Below are positions 1 through 6,913 of a stretch of 15,566 bases of DNA, piece by piece. The notes beneath the pieces were generated by a model. That model saw nothing but the letters and a program-made list of their open reading frames with translations. It searched no databases and was not told where the DNA came from. How positions within the stretch are numbered: the stretch's first letter is position 1; each line of letters begins with the position of its first letter. Source of the DNA: JAWVEV01 sp033856535 (GTDB lineage Bacteria; Actinomycetota; Thermoleophilia; Miltoncostaeales; Miltoncostaeaceae); assembly GCA_033856535.1 (NCBI GenBank), contig JAWVEV010000017.1:1-15566 (forward strand), given 5' to 3'. Both the position numbers and the translations under genes were made by a program.

Positions 1-4
1 GGAG

Positions 5-1045
5 TTAAGCGGGGGGCGCCCCGGCCCGCCCGAACGCGGTCAGGATGCCCGCCTGCCACCGTCCCAGGGCGCCCTCCTGCAGGTGGTGCGGGGGCGTCGC
101 CCAGAGCCGCTGCGCGACGCCCTCCCAGGCGCGGGCGCGCTCCCGAACCGTCTCGGCGGAGCCCGCCGCGGCGAAGGCGTCGGTCATCTCCTCCCCCACC
201 GCCGCGGCCAGCCGCTCGGGCTCGCGCGTCATGAAGGCCTCGCGGATCGCCGGCAGCCGGCCGGCGAACCCGGCGGCCGCGAAGATCGGCTCGTAGGTGC
301 GCACCGTGGCGTAGAAGCCGACGGTGCAGGCCGCCGCGGCGCGGGCGCCCCAGGGGTCGGCGTCGTCGCAGGCCACGATCAGCCCGCCGGCGAGAGGCGG
401 CGCCGGCCGGCCGGCGCGCTCGGCGCCCTCGCGCAGGGCGGGGAGGATCTGCTCGGCCGTCCACGACGGGGGCACCACCGGGTGGCCGATCAGGCCGTCG
501 GCGACGGCGCCGGCCAGCCGCGACATCCCGGGGAGCATGGCGGCGAGCCAGATGGGGACGACCTCGCGCGGCACCGGGTGCGGGCGGCGGTAGCCGACCA
601 CCTCGATGTCGACGAGGCGGCCCTCGGAGCGGGCGCGCCGGCCGGCCGGCAGGGCGGCGATCAGCTCCCGCAGGGCGGCGACGGTCTCGCGCATGCGCCG
701 CACCGGCGGGTCGTAGGCGACGGCGTGCCAGCGCTCGTTGAGCCGCCGGGCGCCGGCGCCGAGGCCGAGCACCAGGCGGCCGCCCGAGAGCTCGTCCAGG
801 TCGAGCGCCTCGAGGGCCAGCGTGAACGGGCTGCGGGTGAAGGCGAGCGCGACCCCGGTGGCGAGCTCGATGCGGTGGGTCGCCTCGGCCGCGAGAGCCA
901 GCGGGATCGTGCTGGAGCGGTAGAGCTCCGGGGCCCAGAGACGGGCGATGCCGGCGTCCTCGGCGGCTTGGGCGAAGGCCCGGAGCTCGGCCGGGCCGTC
1001 CGCCGCGAGCTCGGCGTCGACCGGGATCGCGAGGGGGCCGCTCAC
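5..1045 (-). CDS. LLM-class (luciferase-like) flavin-dependent oxidoreductase
   Basis: Predicted cytoplasmic flavin-dependent oxidoreductase of the bacterial luciferase-like family, whose actinobacterial members often use coenzyme F420. The substrate cannot be told. The 346-residue length fits the family. Seen in the sequence: an amino region with ELYRSSTIPLALAAEAT (40-56), the strand and helix segment TGVALAFTRSPF (63-74), the typical LSGGRLVLGLGAG (86-98), and the late barrel strand VPIWLAAMLPGMSRLAG (163-179) followed by ADGLIGH (182-188). I chose the GTG at 1045 because homology-like sequence begins there (SGPLAIPVDAEL) and the gene upstream runs the other way. The open frame goes on far upstream but only as antisense to the kinase genes. 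No Shine-Dalgarno is visible; a CAGACT box 7 nt before the GTG could serve a leaderless transcript. It ends with TAA, a rare stop here. Family assignment is firm, cofactor is inference. Confidence 0.9.
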   Translation of the reverse strand: MSGPLAIPVDAELAADGPAELRAFAQAAEDAGIARLWAPELYRSSTIPLALAAEATHRIELATGVALAFTRSPFTLALEALDLDELSGGRLVLGLGAGARRLNERWHAVAYDPPVRRMRETVAALRELIAALPAGRRARSEGRLVDIEVVGYRRPHPVPREVVPIWLAAMLPGMSRLAGAVADGLIGHPVVPPSWTAEQILPALREGAERAGRPAPPLAGGLIVACDDADPWGARAAAACTVGFYATVRTYEPIFAAAGFAGRLPAIREAFMTREPERLAAAVGEEMTDAFAAAGSAETVRERARAWEGVAQRLWATPPHHLQEGALGRWQAGILTAFGRAGAPPA

Positions 1046-1087
1046 GCGCCGGAGTCTGACAGGGTCGGGCGCGCCGGCGGGGTGGGG

Positions 1088-1100
1088 TAGCGTCCCCCGC
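1088..1100 (+). promoter_or_regulatory. Putative leaderless -10 box before the 1101 ATG
   Basis: TAGCGT at 1088-1093 fits the actinobacterial -10 pattern TAnnnT and is followed by 7 nt and an ATG, the spacing expected when transcription starts on the start codon. No clear -35 box is seen. The same arrangement recurs before the starts at 8592 and 12803, which raises my confidence. It may now drive the kinase/regulator pair behind the stub. Confidence 0.45.
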
Positions 1101-1235
1101 ATGCCGACGACGCCCGACCTGGACGCGCTGCTCTCGCCGGCGATCGAGGCCGCGATGGGCGAGATGCTCGTGCCCGGCGCGGTCGTGCACGTCCGGATCG
1201 GCGACGCGCCGCCGCTGCACCGGGCCCAGCCTTGA
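1101..1235 (+). pseudogene. Amino-terminal stub of a beta-lactamase-family serine hydrolase
   Basis: A 44-codon frame from ATG to TGA. Its product carries LDALLSPAIEAAMGEM followed by LVPGAVVHVRIGD, which looks like the first helix and strand of class C beta-lactamase/DD-peptidase-like serine hydrolases (pattern: helix, then xPGAxVxV, then a turn). An intact family member has some 350-450 residues with a downstream SxxK catalytic motif, and nothing of that follows: the frame stops and the histidine kinase begins 23 nt later. I read this as a remnant left by a deletion whose junction is near 1220-1235. The alternative is a real short upstream frame or leader peptide for the kinase operon, since it keeps a promoter-like TAGCGT and a clean ATG. 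The likeness to serine hydrolases is by pattern only. Confidence 0.5.
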
Positions 1236-1258
1236 ACCCCTCGGGCTGACGCCGGCCC

Positions 1259-2401
1259 GTGCCCGCCGACCCCGCACCCGACGCCGGCGGCCTCGACGAG
1301 ATCGCGCGCACGGTCCTCGCGGCGGCCCAGGCGTGGTCGCTCGAGCCCTCGCTGACGCGCATCGCCGAAGGCGCTCGCCGCCTCACCGGCGCCCGGTATG
1401 CCGCCGTGGGCCTGGCCGGCACCGATCCGGGCGAGTTCTCCCACTTCGTCACGGCCGGGCTCACCGACGAGGAGATCGACGCGATCGGACCCCTCCCCCG
1501 CGCCCATGGGCTGCTCGGCGCCGTGCTGACCGACGGGGCGGCGCTCCGCGTGCCCGACATCCGCGCCGACCCGCGGGCCCGGCGCTGGTGGCCGCGGGCC
1601 CATCCGGCCATGACCGCGCTGATCGGTGCGCCGCTGCGCCACTTCGACGGGCCGTTCGGCGCCATCTACGCCGCCGACGGGCCGGACGGCCCCGGCTTCG
1701 GATCCGGCGATGCCGACGCCCTGGCCGACCTCGCCCGAGCGGTGGGGCCCCTGGTCCGCGCCCTCAGCCTCGCCGAGGAGGGCCGGGCTCTGCTCGTCGC
1801 CGCCGAGCGGGCGCGCATCGCCCGCGACCTGCACGACGCGCTCTCCCAGACGCTCTTCTCGATCGCCCTCCGCGCGGACGCCGCCCGGAGCCTCCTGGGC
1901 GACGCGGGCGGCGCCGCGGCGGAGCACGTCGCGCGCATCGCCGAGCTCGCGGGCACCGCCCACGAGGAGCTCGGCGCGATGGTCTCCGGGCTGCGCCCGC
2001 CGGCCGTCGAGGAGGAGGGCCTCGCGCGCGCCCTGGAGCGCCTGGTCGACCTGCTCGACCGCCTCGGCGGCCCGCGCGTGGTGGGCGACATCGACGCCGA
2101 CCCGCCGCTCCCGCCCGACCGGGCCCGCGAGGCGTTCCTGATCCTGCAGGAGGCGCTGGTGAACGCGGTGCGGCACGCCGCCGCTCGCGAGGTCCGCCTG
2201 ACCATCGCCGCCGACGGGCCGGGCGTCCGAGGCGAGGTGCGCGACGACGGCCGCGGGTTCGACCCGGCCGATCCGCGGAACCGCCGGCGCCTGGGCCTGA
2301 CGGCGATGCACGAGCGCGCCCGGGCCATCGGCGCCGCGCTGGAGATCGAGTCGCGTCCGGGCGAGGGCTCCCGCGTGACCCTGGTGGTGCCCGGTGGCTG
2401 A
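1259..2401 (+). CDS. GAF-domain sensor histidine kinase, NarL/DevS type
   Basis: Cytoplasmic two-component histidine kinase (380 residues, no membrane segment) that should phosphorylate the regulator encoded next. Domains: a GAF sensor at about 25-170, including GARYAAVGLAG (44-54) and the HPAM segment (115-118), resembling the GAF domains of actinobacterial DevS/DosT redox and gas sensors; a HisKA_3 dimerisation domain with the phospho-acceptor His192 in ARDLHDALSQTLF (188-200); a HATPase_c domain with N box QEALVNAVRHAAA (297-309), G1 box DDGRGF (329-334) and G2 box GLTAMHERA (346-354). The GTG at 1259 gives a full GAF domain but has no Shine-Dalgarno, so the exact start is open. Its last 8 nt overlap the next start, so the two are co-translated. 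The signal sensed is unknown; heme or redox sensing is only suggested by the GAF likeness. Confidence 0.93.
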   Translation: MPADPAPDAGGLDEIARTVLAAAQAWSLEPSLTRIAEGARRLTGARYAAVGLAGTDPGEFSHFVTAGLTDEEIDAIGPLPRAHGLLGAVLTDGAALRVPDIRADPRARRWWPRAHPAMTALIGAPLRHFDGPFGAIYAADGPDGPGFGSGDADALADLARAVGPLVRALSLAEEGRALLVAAERARIARDLHDALSQTLFSIALRADAARSLLGDAGGAAAEHVARIAELAGTAHEELGAMVSGLRPPAVEEEGLARALERLVDLLDRLGGPRVVGDIDADPPLPPDRAREAFLILQEALVNAVRHAAAREVRLTIAADGPGVRGEVRDDGRGFDPADPRNRRRLGLTAMHERARAIGAALEIESRPGEGSRVTLVVPGG

Positions 2402-3044
2402 GCCGGTGCGGGTGTTCGTGATCGACGACCACCCGGCCGTGCGCGAGGGCCTGCGCGCCTTCGTCGAGGCCCGCCCGGGGCTGGAATGGGCCGGCGACTC
2501 CGACGGCTCGGGAGACCTGGTCGCCGAGGCCCTCGCCGCGCGCTCCGGCGTGGTCGTGATGGACCTCGTTCTGCCGGGGATCGAGGGCGCCGAGGCCATC
2601 GCCGAGCTCGTGAGCCGCGCGCCCGACCTGCCCGTGCTCGTGCTCACCAGCTTCGGCTCGCAGGACCGCGTGATCGCGGCGCTGCGCGCCGGCGCCCGCG
2701 GATACCTGCTCAAGGACGCCGGCCCGGCCGAGCTGGCGCGGGCGATCGTCGCGGTCGCCGCCGGCGACGGCGCGCTCGATCCGAAGGTCACCTCCGCGGT
2801 CATCGGGGCGGCGGCCTCGGCCCGCGCCCCGCTCGACGACCTCACTGCCCGCGAGCGCGAGGTGCTCGACCTGCTGGGCGCCGGCCTGACCAACCGCGAG
2901 ATCTCGCGCCGGCTGGTCATCTCCGAGAAGACCGTGAAGCACCACGTGAGCGCCGTGCTGCGCAAGCTCGGCGTCCCGGACAGAACCCAGGCCGCGCTGC
3001 TCGCCGTGCGCGCGGGACTGGGTCGCGGGGGCGGAGGGGCCTAA
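2394..3044 (+). CDS. NarL/FixJ-type response regulator with LuxR HTH domain
   Basis: DNA-binding response regulator of 216 residues, the presumed partner of the kinase just upstream. The receiver domain (about 5-122) has the acidic pair Asp11/Asp12, phospho-acceptor Asp57 in VVVMDLVLPG (53-62), Thr85 and Lys107 in GYLLKDAG (103-110). The LuxR-type winged helix-turn-helix spans about 148-210 with LTAREREVLDLL (150-161), TNREISRRLVISEKTVKHH (166-184) and the dimer helix that follows. All residues expected for a working receiver are present. The GTG start at 2394 lies inside the kinase gene and overlaps its TGA by 8 nt, which implies translational coupling. No adjacent gene is an obvious regulon member. 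No strong terminator is visible in the roughly 95 nt that follow. Confidence 0.95.
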   Translation: MAEPVRVFVIDDHPAVREGLRAFVEARPGLEWAGDSDGSGDLVAEALAARSGVVVMDLVLPGIEGAEAIAELVSRAPDLPVLVLTSFGSQDRVIAALRAGARGYLLKDAGPAELARAIVAVAAGDGALDPKVTSAVIGAAASARAPLDDLTAREREVLDLLGAGLTNREISRRLVISEKTVKHHVSAVLRKLGVPDRTQAALLAVRAGLGRGGGGA

Positions 3045-3102
3045 GACCGGGTCCCAGGGCAGGACGGTCCCCCCGCCCGATGGCGCCGGGCCGGGCCGGT
3101 CC

Positions 3103-3136
3103 TACCGTCGGGGTCGAGCAATCGATCCGGAGGTGG
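3103..3136 (+). promoter_or_regulatory. Putative promoter and Shine-Dalgarno of the SDR gene
   Basis: TACCGT at 3103-3108 fits a TAnnnT -10 box and would give a leader of about 25 nt. That leader holds a strong Shine-Dalgarno, GGAGGTGG at 3129-3136, three bases before the ATG at 3140. No -35 box is recognisable. The ribosome-binding site is clear and fixes the start; the promoter is a guess. Confidence 0.5.
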
Positions 3137-3139
3137 ACC

Positions 3140-3826
3140 ATGCCGACCGCACTCGTCACCGGCGCCTCGCGGGGCCTCGGCCTCGCCATCGCCACCGCCC
3201 TCGCCGACCGCGGCTGGAGCCTGGTGGTGGACGCCCGCGGCCGGCGCGCTCTGACCGCCGCCGCGGCCGACCTGGAGGCCGCGGGCGCGGCCGTCATCGC
3301 CGTCCCCGGTGACGTGACCGACCCCGGCCACCGCGCGGACCTCGCCGCGGCGGCGGCCGGCGGCCTCGACGCCCTCGTGCTGAACGCCGGGGAGCTCGGC
3401 CCCAGCCCGCGTCCCGACCTGACCGACTTCCCGCTCGACGCCCTCCGACGCGTCCTGGAGGTCAACGCGGTGGCGCCGCTGGCCGTCACCCAGGCCCTCC
3501 TCCCCCACCTGCGGGCCGGCGCGGCCGTGGTCGCGATCACCTCCGACGCCGCGCGCGAGCCCTACGCCGGCTGGGGCGGGTACGGCGCGTCCAAGGCGGC
3601 GCTGGAGCAGCTCTTCGCGGTGCTCGCCGCCGAGCGCAAGGACCTGCGGGTGCTCATCGTCGACCCCGGTGACCTGCGCACCGAGATGCACCAGCTCGCC
3701 TTCCCCGGCGAGGACATCGGCGACCGCCCGCTGCCGGAGACCCGCGCGCCCGAGATCGCCCGCCTGATCGAAGATCCCACCGCGGCAGGCCGGATCGACC
3801 TCTCCCGGATGGGGGCTCCGGCATGA
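3140..3826 (+). CDS. Short-chain dehydrogenase/reductase (SDR family)
   Basis: Cytoplasmic NAD(P)-dependent oxidoreductase with the classical SDR fold, 228 residues. The cofactor-binding TGASRGLG lies at 7-14, an Asp at 59 in GDVTD follows the second strand, NAG stands at 82-84, and the catalytic set is Asn109, Ser135 (AITSDAA), Tyr148 and Lys152 (YGASK). The active site is therefore complete. The carboxyl end is short for the family and carries DPGDLRTEMHQ (175-185). The start follows a strong GGAGGTGG. Its TGA overlaps the ATG of the QueA-like gene (ATGA), so the two are coupled. The substrate is unknown. The coupling hints at a shared task with the QueA-like protein, but I know of no established pathway linking them. 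Confidence 0.92.
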   Translation: MPTALVTGASRGLGLAIATALADRGWSLVVDARGRRALTAAAADLEAAGAAVIAVPGDVTDPGHRADLAAAAAGGLDALVLNAGELGPSPRPDLTDFPLDALRRVLEVNAVAPLAVTQALLPHLRAGAAVVAITSDAAREPYAGWGGYGASKAALEQLFAVLAAERKDLRVLIVDPGDLRTEMHQLAFPGEDIGDRPLPETRAPEIARLIEDPTAAGRIDLSRMGAPA

Positions 3827-5010
3827 GCGCCGTGATGGAAGCGGTCCCCCGCCACCTGCTCGGCGCGGCGCCGATCGAGCGCCGCGGCGGCGCCCGCGAC
3901 GAGGCCCGTCTGCTGACCGTCGCCGGCGACGGCGAGCCGATCGACGGGACCATGCGCGACCTGCCGCACCTGCTGTGCCCTGGCGACCTGCTGGTCGTCA
4001 ACCTCTCGGCCACCCTGCCCGCCGCGCTCGACGCCGGCGGCCTGGTCGTGCACTTGGCGACGCCCGTGCCAAATGGCGAATGGCTCGTCGAGCTCCGCCG
4101 CCCCTGCCGCGCGGGGACGGTGCCGTACGGGGTGGAGCCGGCGGACCCCGTCCTGACGGCGGCCGGCTGCGGGCGGATCGTCCTGCTGGCCCCCGCGGCC
4201 CGCCGCGCCGACGGCGCCGTCCGCCTGTGGCGCGCCCGGCCCGAGCTCCCCGGCGGCGTCGAGCGCCACCTGGCCCGCCACGGACGACCGATCCGCTACG
4301 GGTGCGTCGCCGACCGCTACCCGATCGAGGACTACCAGACGGTCTTCGCGGCGATGCCCGGCAGCGCCGAGATGCCGAGCGCCGCCCGGGGCTTCACCCC
4401 GCGGCTGCTCGCCGAGCTGTCCGCCGCCAGGATCGGTGTCGCGCCGATCGTCCTCCACACCGGCGTGTCATCGCCGGAGGCCGGCGAGCCGCCCTTCCCC
4501 GAGCGCTACTGGGTGCCGGTCGCGACGGCCCGGCGCGTCAACGCGGTCCGGCGGCGCGGCGGCCGCGTCGTCGCGGTCGGAACCACCGTCGTCCGCGCCC
4601 TCGAGACCGACGCCCGCGACGGCCGCGCCCGGCCGGGGCACGGTTGGACCGACCTGGTGGTCACGCCGGCGCGCGGCGTCCGGACGATCGACGGCCTCCT
4701 GACCGGCTGGCACGAGCCGGAGGCCTCCCACCTTCACCTGCTGGAGGCGGTCGCCGGCCGGCCGGCGCTCGAGCGGGGCTACGCCGCCGCCCGGGCACGG
4801 GGCCACCTCTGGCACGAGTTCGGCGACTTCAACCTGCTGCTGCCCGACCGCTCCGGCCGGGCGCGCGATCAGGACCCGATCCAGGTGGGCGGGCGCTTCT
4901 CCAGGAACGCGGAGATGCCCTCCTGCGCGTCGCGCGCCAGCGCGTTGGCCGACATCACCCCGCTGGCATGCTCGTACGCGCGGTCGGCGCCGGGCTCGAG
5001 GTTCTCGTAG
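3823..5010 (+). CDS. Divergent QueA-like protein (SAM:tRNA ribosyltransferase-isomerase family)
   Basis: Member of the QueA family, which in queuosine synthesis moves the ribose of S-adenosylmethionine onto preQ1 in tRNA. Family segments: ARDEARLLTV (24-33), GDLLVVN (54-60), YQTVFA (171-176), PIVLHTGVSSPE (208-219), GGRVVAVGTTVVRALET (246-262), DGLLTGWHEPEASHL (290-304). Several classic motifs differ from the E. coli enzyme as I remember it: NNTRVIPARL reads NLSATLPAAL here, and APTAGLHF reads MPSAARGF. This pattern fits an actinobacterial subgroup of uncertain substrate. No tgt or other queuosine gene is nearby. The start overlaps the SDR stop (ATGA). The family domain ends near residue 345. 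The next 50 or so residues, up to the TGA at 5010, are read antisense to the crotonase gene and look non-family. Family sure, function not. Confidence 0.88.
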   Translation: MSAVMEAVPRHLLGAAPIERRGGARDEARLLTVAGDGEPIDGTMRDLPHLLCPGDLLVVNLSATLPAALDAGGLVVHLATPVPNGEWLVELRRPCRAGTVPYGVEPADPVLTAAGCGRIVLLAPAARRADGAVRLWRARPELPGGVERHLARHGRPIRYGCVADRYPIEDYQTVFAAMPGSAEMPSAARGFTPRLLAELSAARIGVAPIVLHTGVSSPEAGEPPFPERYWVPVATARRVNAVRRRGGRVVAVGTTVVRALETDARDGRARPGHGWTDLVVTPARGVRTIDGLLTGWHEPEASHLHLLEAVAGRPALERGYAAARARGHLWHEFGDFNLLLPDRSGRARDQDPIQVGGRFSRNAEMPSCASRASALADITPLACSYARSAPGSRFS

Positions 5011-5639
5011 AAGGCGCGCTTGCCGATCGCGAGCGTGAGCGGGCTGGCCTGCGCGACCTTGCGGGCCAGCCCGTCGGCCGCCTCGGCGAGCTCGTCGTCG
5101 GGCACGACCCGGTTCACCAGCCCCCACTCCTGGGCGGTCCGGGCGTCGACCGGCTCGCCGGTGAGCAGCAGCTCCATCGCCCGCTTGCGGCCCACGGCGC
5201 GCGCCACCTCGACCATCGGCGTCGTGCAGAAGAGCCCGATGCGCACGCCGGGCGTGGCGAAGGTGGCGCGCTCGCCGGCGACGGCCAGGTCGCAGGCGGC
5301 CACCAGCTGGCAGCCGGCCGCCGTCGCGATGCCCTGCACCCGCGCCACCACGGGCTGCGGGATCCGGTGCAGCGTGAGCATCAGCGCCGAGCAGGCGGCG
5401 AACAGCTCGGTGTAGAAGGGCTCCTCCCGCCCGACCATCTCGCGCAGGTCGTGCCCCGAGGAGAACGCCGGCCCCTCGGCCGCCAGCACCACCGCCCGGG
5501 CGTCGGACGCGGCCACGTCCTCCAGCGCCTCGAGCAACGTGCGCATCAGCTCGAGCGACAGGGCGTTGCGGCGCTCCGGGCGGTTCAGCGTGAGCGTCAC
5601 GACCGGGCCGTCGCGGTCGAAGAGGAGGGCGTCGGACAT
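4869..5639 (-). CDS. ECHDC3-like enoyl-CoA hydratase/isomerase (crotonase) family protein
   Basis: Crotonase-fold protein of 256 residues, second gene of a minus-strand operon. It shows LNRPERRNALS (18-28), the oxyanion-hole and CoA segment FSSGHDL (59-65), GIATAAGCQLVAACDLAVA (103-121), ATPGVRIGLFCTTP (128-141), LLTGEPVDA (158-166) and a carboxyl QEGISAFLEKRPP (239-251). The pattern closely recalls vertebrate ECHDC3 and its bacterial relatives. Aligned to rat mitochondrial hydratase, the two catalytic glutamates (144 and 164) are replaced by Gln111 and Gly131, so ordinary water addition is unlikely. The ATG at 5639 is supported by GGAGG (complement of 5646-5650), 6 nt upstream. The gene starts 33 nt after the acyl-CoA-dehydrogenase-like gene. 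Its last 142 nt overlap the QueA-like frame tail to tail. Confidence 0.9.
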   Translation of the reverse strand: MSDALLFDRDGPVVTLTLNRPERRNALSLELMRTLLEALEDVAASDARAVVLAAEGPAFSSGHDLREMVGREEPFYTELFAACSALMLTLHRIPQPVVARVQGIATAAGCQLVAACDLAVAGERATFATPGVRIGLFCTTPMVEVARAVGRKRAMELLLTGEPVDARTAQEWGLVNRVVPDDELAEAADGLARKVAQASPLTLAIGKRAFYENLEPGADRAYEHASGVMSANALARDAQEGISAFLEKRPPTWIGS

Positions 5640-5672
5640 CGCGGGCCTCCGGAGCCGGGCGGGCCACCCATC

Positions 5673-6806
5673 CTAGAGCCCGGCGATCAGCTGGTCGTAG
5701 GCGAGGTTCCAGGGCGGGCGCAGGAAGCCGAGCGCGCGGACGTCCTCGAACCAGGTGCCGAAGGGCGACGACCGGCTGAAGGTGGCGCCGCCGATCGCCC
5801 GCGACAGGCGCGTGAGCACCGACTCGGCCAGCCCGGAGACCACGGTCTTGCCGCGCAGCACGTCCAGCAGCGGCGCCGGCCTGGTCTCGACCGCCCGGAT
5901 CATCCCGTCGAGCGCCTGCTCGATCAGCCACGCCTCGTTCTCGGCGTTCGCCCACTCCACCTGCTGGTACGGCCCGAGCGGCTCCCGGGCGCCGCGCAGC
6001 CGCTCGCGGGCGGTCTCCATCGCGACGTCGACGATGCCGGCCACCACGGCCGTGAAGAGGCAGCCGATGAACGGTCCGGCGGCCCGGGAGATCGCGACCA
6101 TGTCCCCCTGGCCGGCCATCCGGGTGGCCGGGTAGCCCTCGAAGGCCATCGCGTGGCTGTTGGTCGCCGCCATCCCGTGGCCGTCCCAGCGCGCCACCAG
6201 CCGCGCGCGACCGCCGCCGCCCTCCGGCAGGCCGCGGGCGGGGATGAAGAACCAGTCCGCCGACTCCTCCCCCTCCGGGCGCGCGGTGGTGACCATCCAG
6301 TCCATGACGCCCAGGCCGCTGCCGAAGTGCTTGGCGCCGCTCACCCGCCAGCCCCCGTCGCCGTCGGGCACGGCGGTGGCGCGGGAGCGGGTGATGTCCC
6401 CGCCGCTGCCGGGCTCGGAGGTGATCGTGCCCCACCAGTCGCCGGCGGCGGCGCGGCCGGTGACCTCCTCGACCTGCGACCGCCACGCCGCGCGCCCGGC
6501 TCCGGCCGGCTCGGGGGCCGCGAGCCAGTACGAGAGCACCGCCGGGTGCATCGCCGAGACCAGGGCGACGGACGAGTCGCCGCGGGCGATCGCCCGGAGC
6601 AGGGCCACGACCGGCCGGGTGGTCCGCTCGGGCCCGTCCCAGAGCCCGCCGTCGGCCGCCGGGACGCCGGTCAGCAGGAACCCCGCCCCGCCCAGGGCAT
6701 CGAAGTCGGCGCGGTCGAGGGTCGTCCGCCCCTGACGCTCGTGCCGCTCCCCGGCGAACCGGTCGCCCACCGCGGCGACCGCCTCCAGCACCTCGCGCTG
6801 GTCCAT
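5673..6806 (-). CDS. Acyl-CoA dehydrogenase-like flavoprotein (possibly Acyl-CoA_dh_2 type)
   Basis: FAD-dependent protein of the acyl-CoA dehydrogenase superfamily, 377 residues, first gene of an operon with the crotonase. Visible: an amino helical domain (1-120), the flavin strand WWGTITSEPGSGGDI (124-138), GWRVSGAKHFGSG (152-164), a middle beta domain to about 225, and a carboxyl helical domain from about 240. The usual carboxyl signature with EGT/GGT-type sequence is not there; the end reads RPPWNLAYDQLIAGL (363-377), and no Glu stands where either known catalytic base would be. This suggests the DszC/hydroxylase-like branch with an Acyl-CoA_dh_2 end rather than a standard beta-oxidation enzyme. 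The ATG at 6806 is chosen over one 21 codons upstream because GGAGGTGG (complement of 6811-6818) lies just before it. Substrate unknown. Confidence 0.85.
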   Translation of the reverse strand: MDQREVLEAVAAVGDRFAGERHERQGRTTLDRADFDALGGAGFLLTGVPAADGGLWDGPERTTRPVVALLRAIARGDSSVALVSAMHPAVLSYWLAAPEPAGAGRAAWRSQVEEVTGRAAAGDWWGTITSEPGSGGDITRSRATAVPDGDGGWRVSGAKHFGSGLGVMDWMVTTARPEGEESADWFFIPARGLPEGGGGRARLVARWDGHGMAATNSHAMAFEGYPATRMAGQGDMVAISRAAGPFIGCLFTAVVAGIVDVAMETARERLRGAREPLGPYQQVEWANAENEAWLIEQALDGMIRAVETRPAPLLDVLRGKTVVSGLAESVLTRLSRAIGGATFSRSSPFGTWFEDVRALGFLRPPWNLAYDQLIAGL

Positions 6807-6810
6807 CGCT

Positions 6811-6870
6811 CCACCTCCATGGGAGTCGGTCGGGAGCGCAGGTATCCACCCGGCGGCGCCCGCTGTCAAT
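6811..6870 (-). promoter_or_regulatory. Putative promoter and ribosome-binding site of the flavoprotein/crotonase operon
   Basis: On the minus strand a perfect TTGACA (6870 to 6865) is followed after 17 nt by GATACC (6847 to 6842), a poor but correctly spaced -10 box. A leader of about 30 nt then ends in GGAGGTGG (6818 to 6811), four bases before the ATG at 6806. The -35 box and Shine-Dalgarno are good matches; the -10 box is weak. Confidence 0.45.
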
Positions 6871-6896
6871 CGGGGGCGCCGGCGGACCCGGCAGCT

Positions 6897-6902
6897 ATGG
6901 TG
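6897..6902 (+). promoter_or_regulatory. Putative -10 box of the helicase gene
   Basis: TATGGT fits TAnnnT and lies 11 nt before the ATG at 6914, so a transcript from it would have almost no leader. No Shine-Dalgarno precedes this ATG. The spacing is longer than in the three clearer leaderless cases in this window, so support is modest. Confidence 0.3.
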
Positions 6903-6913
6903 CCCGGCTGGCC

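Noticed and set aside
5..2965. A minus-strand open frame of 986 codons across the oxidoreductase and the kinase/regulator genes
   Set aside because: Only the part from 1045 to 5 has family sequence; the rest is antisense to the kinase and regulator and is kept open by the lack of A/T-rich stop codons.
3045..3102. Possible rho-independent terminator after the response regulator
   Set aside because: Only short imperfect arms (for example GGAC-G-GTCC) and no following T run are seen.
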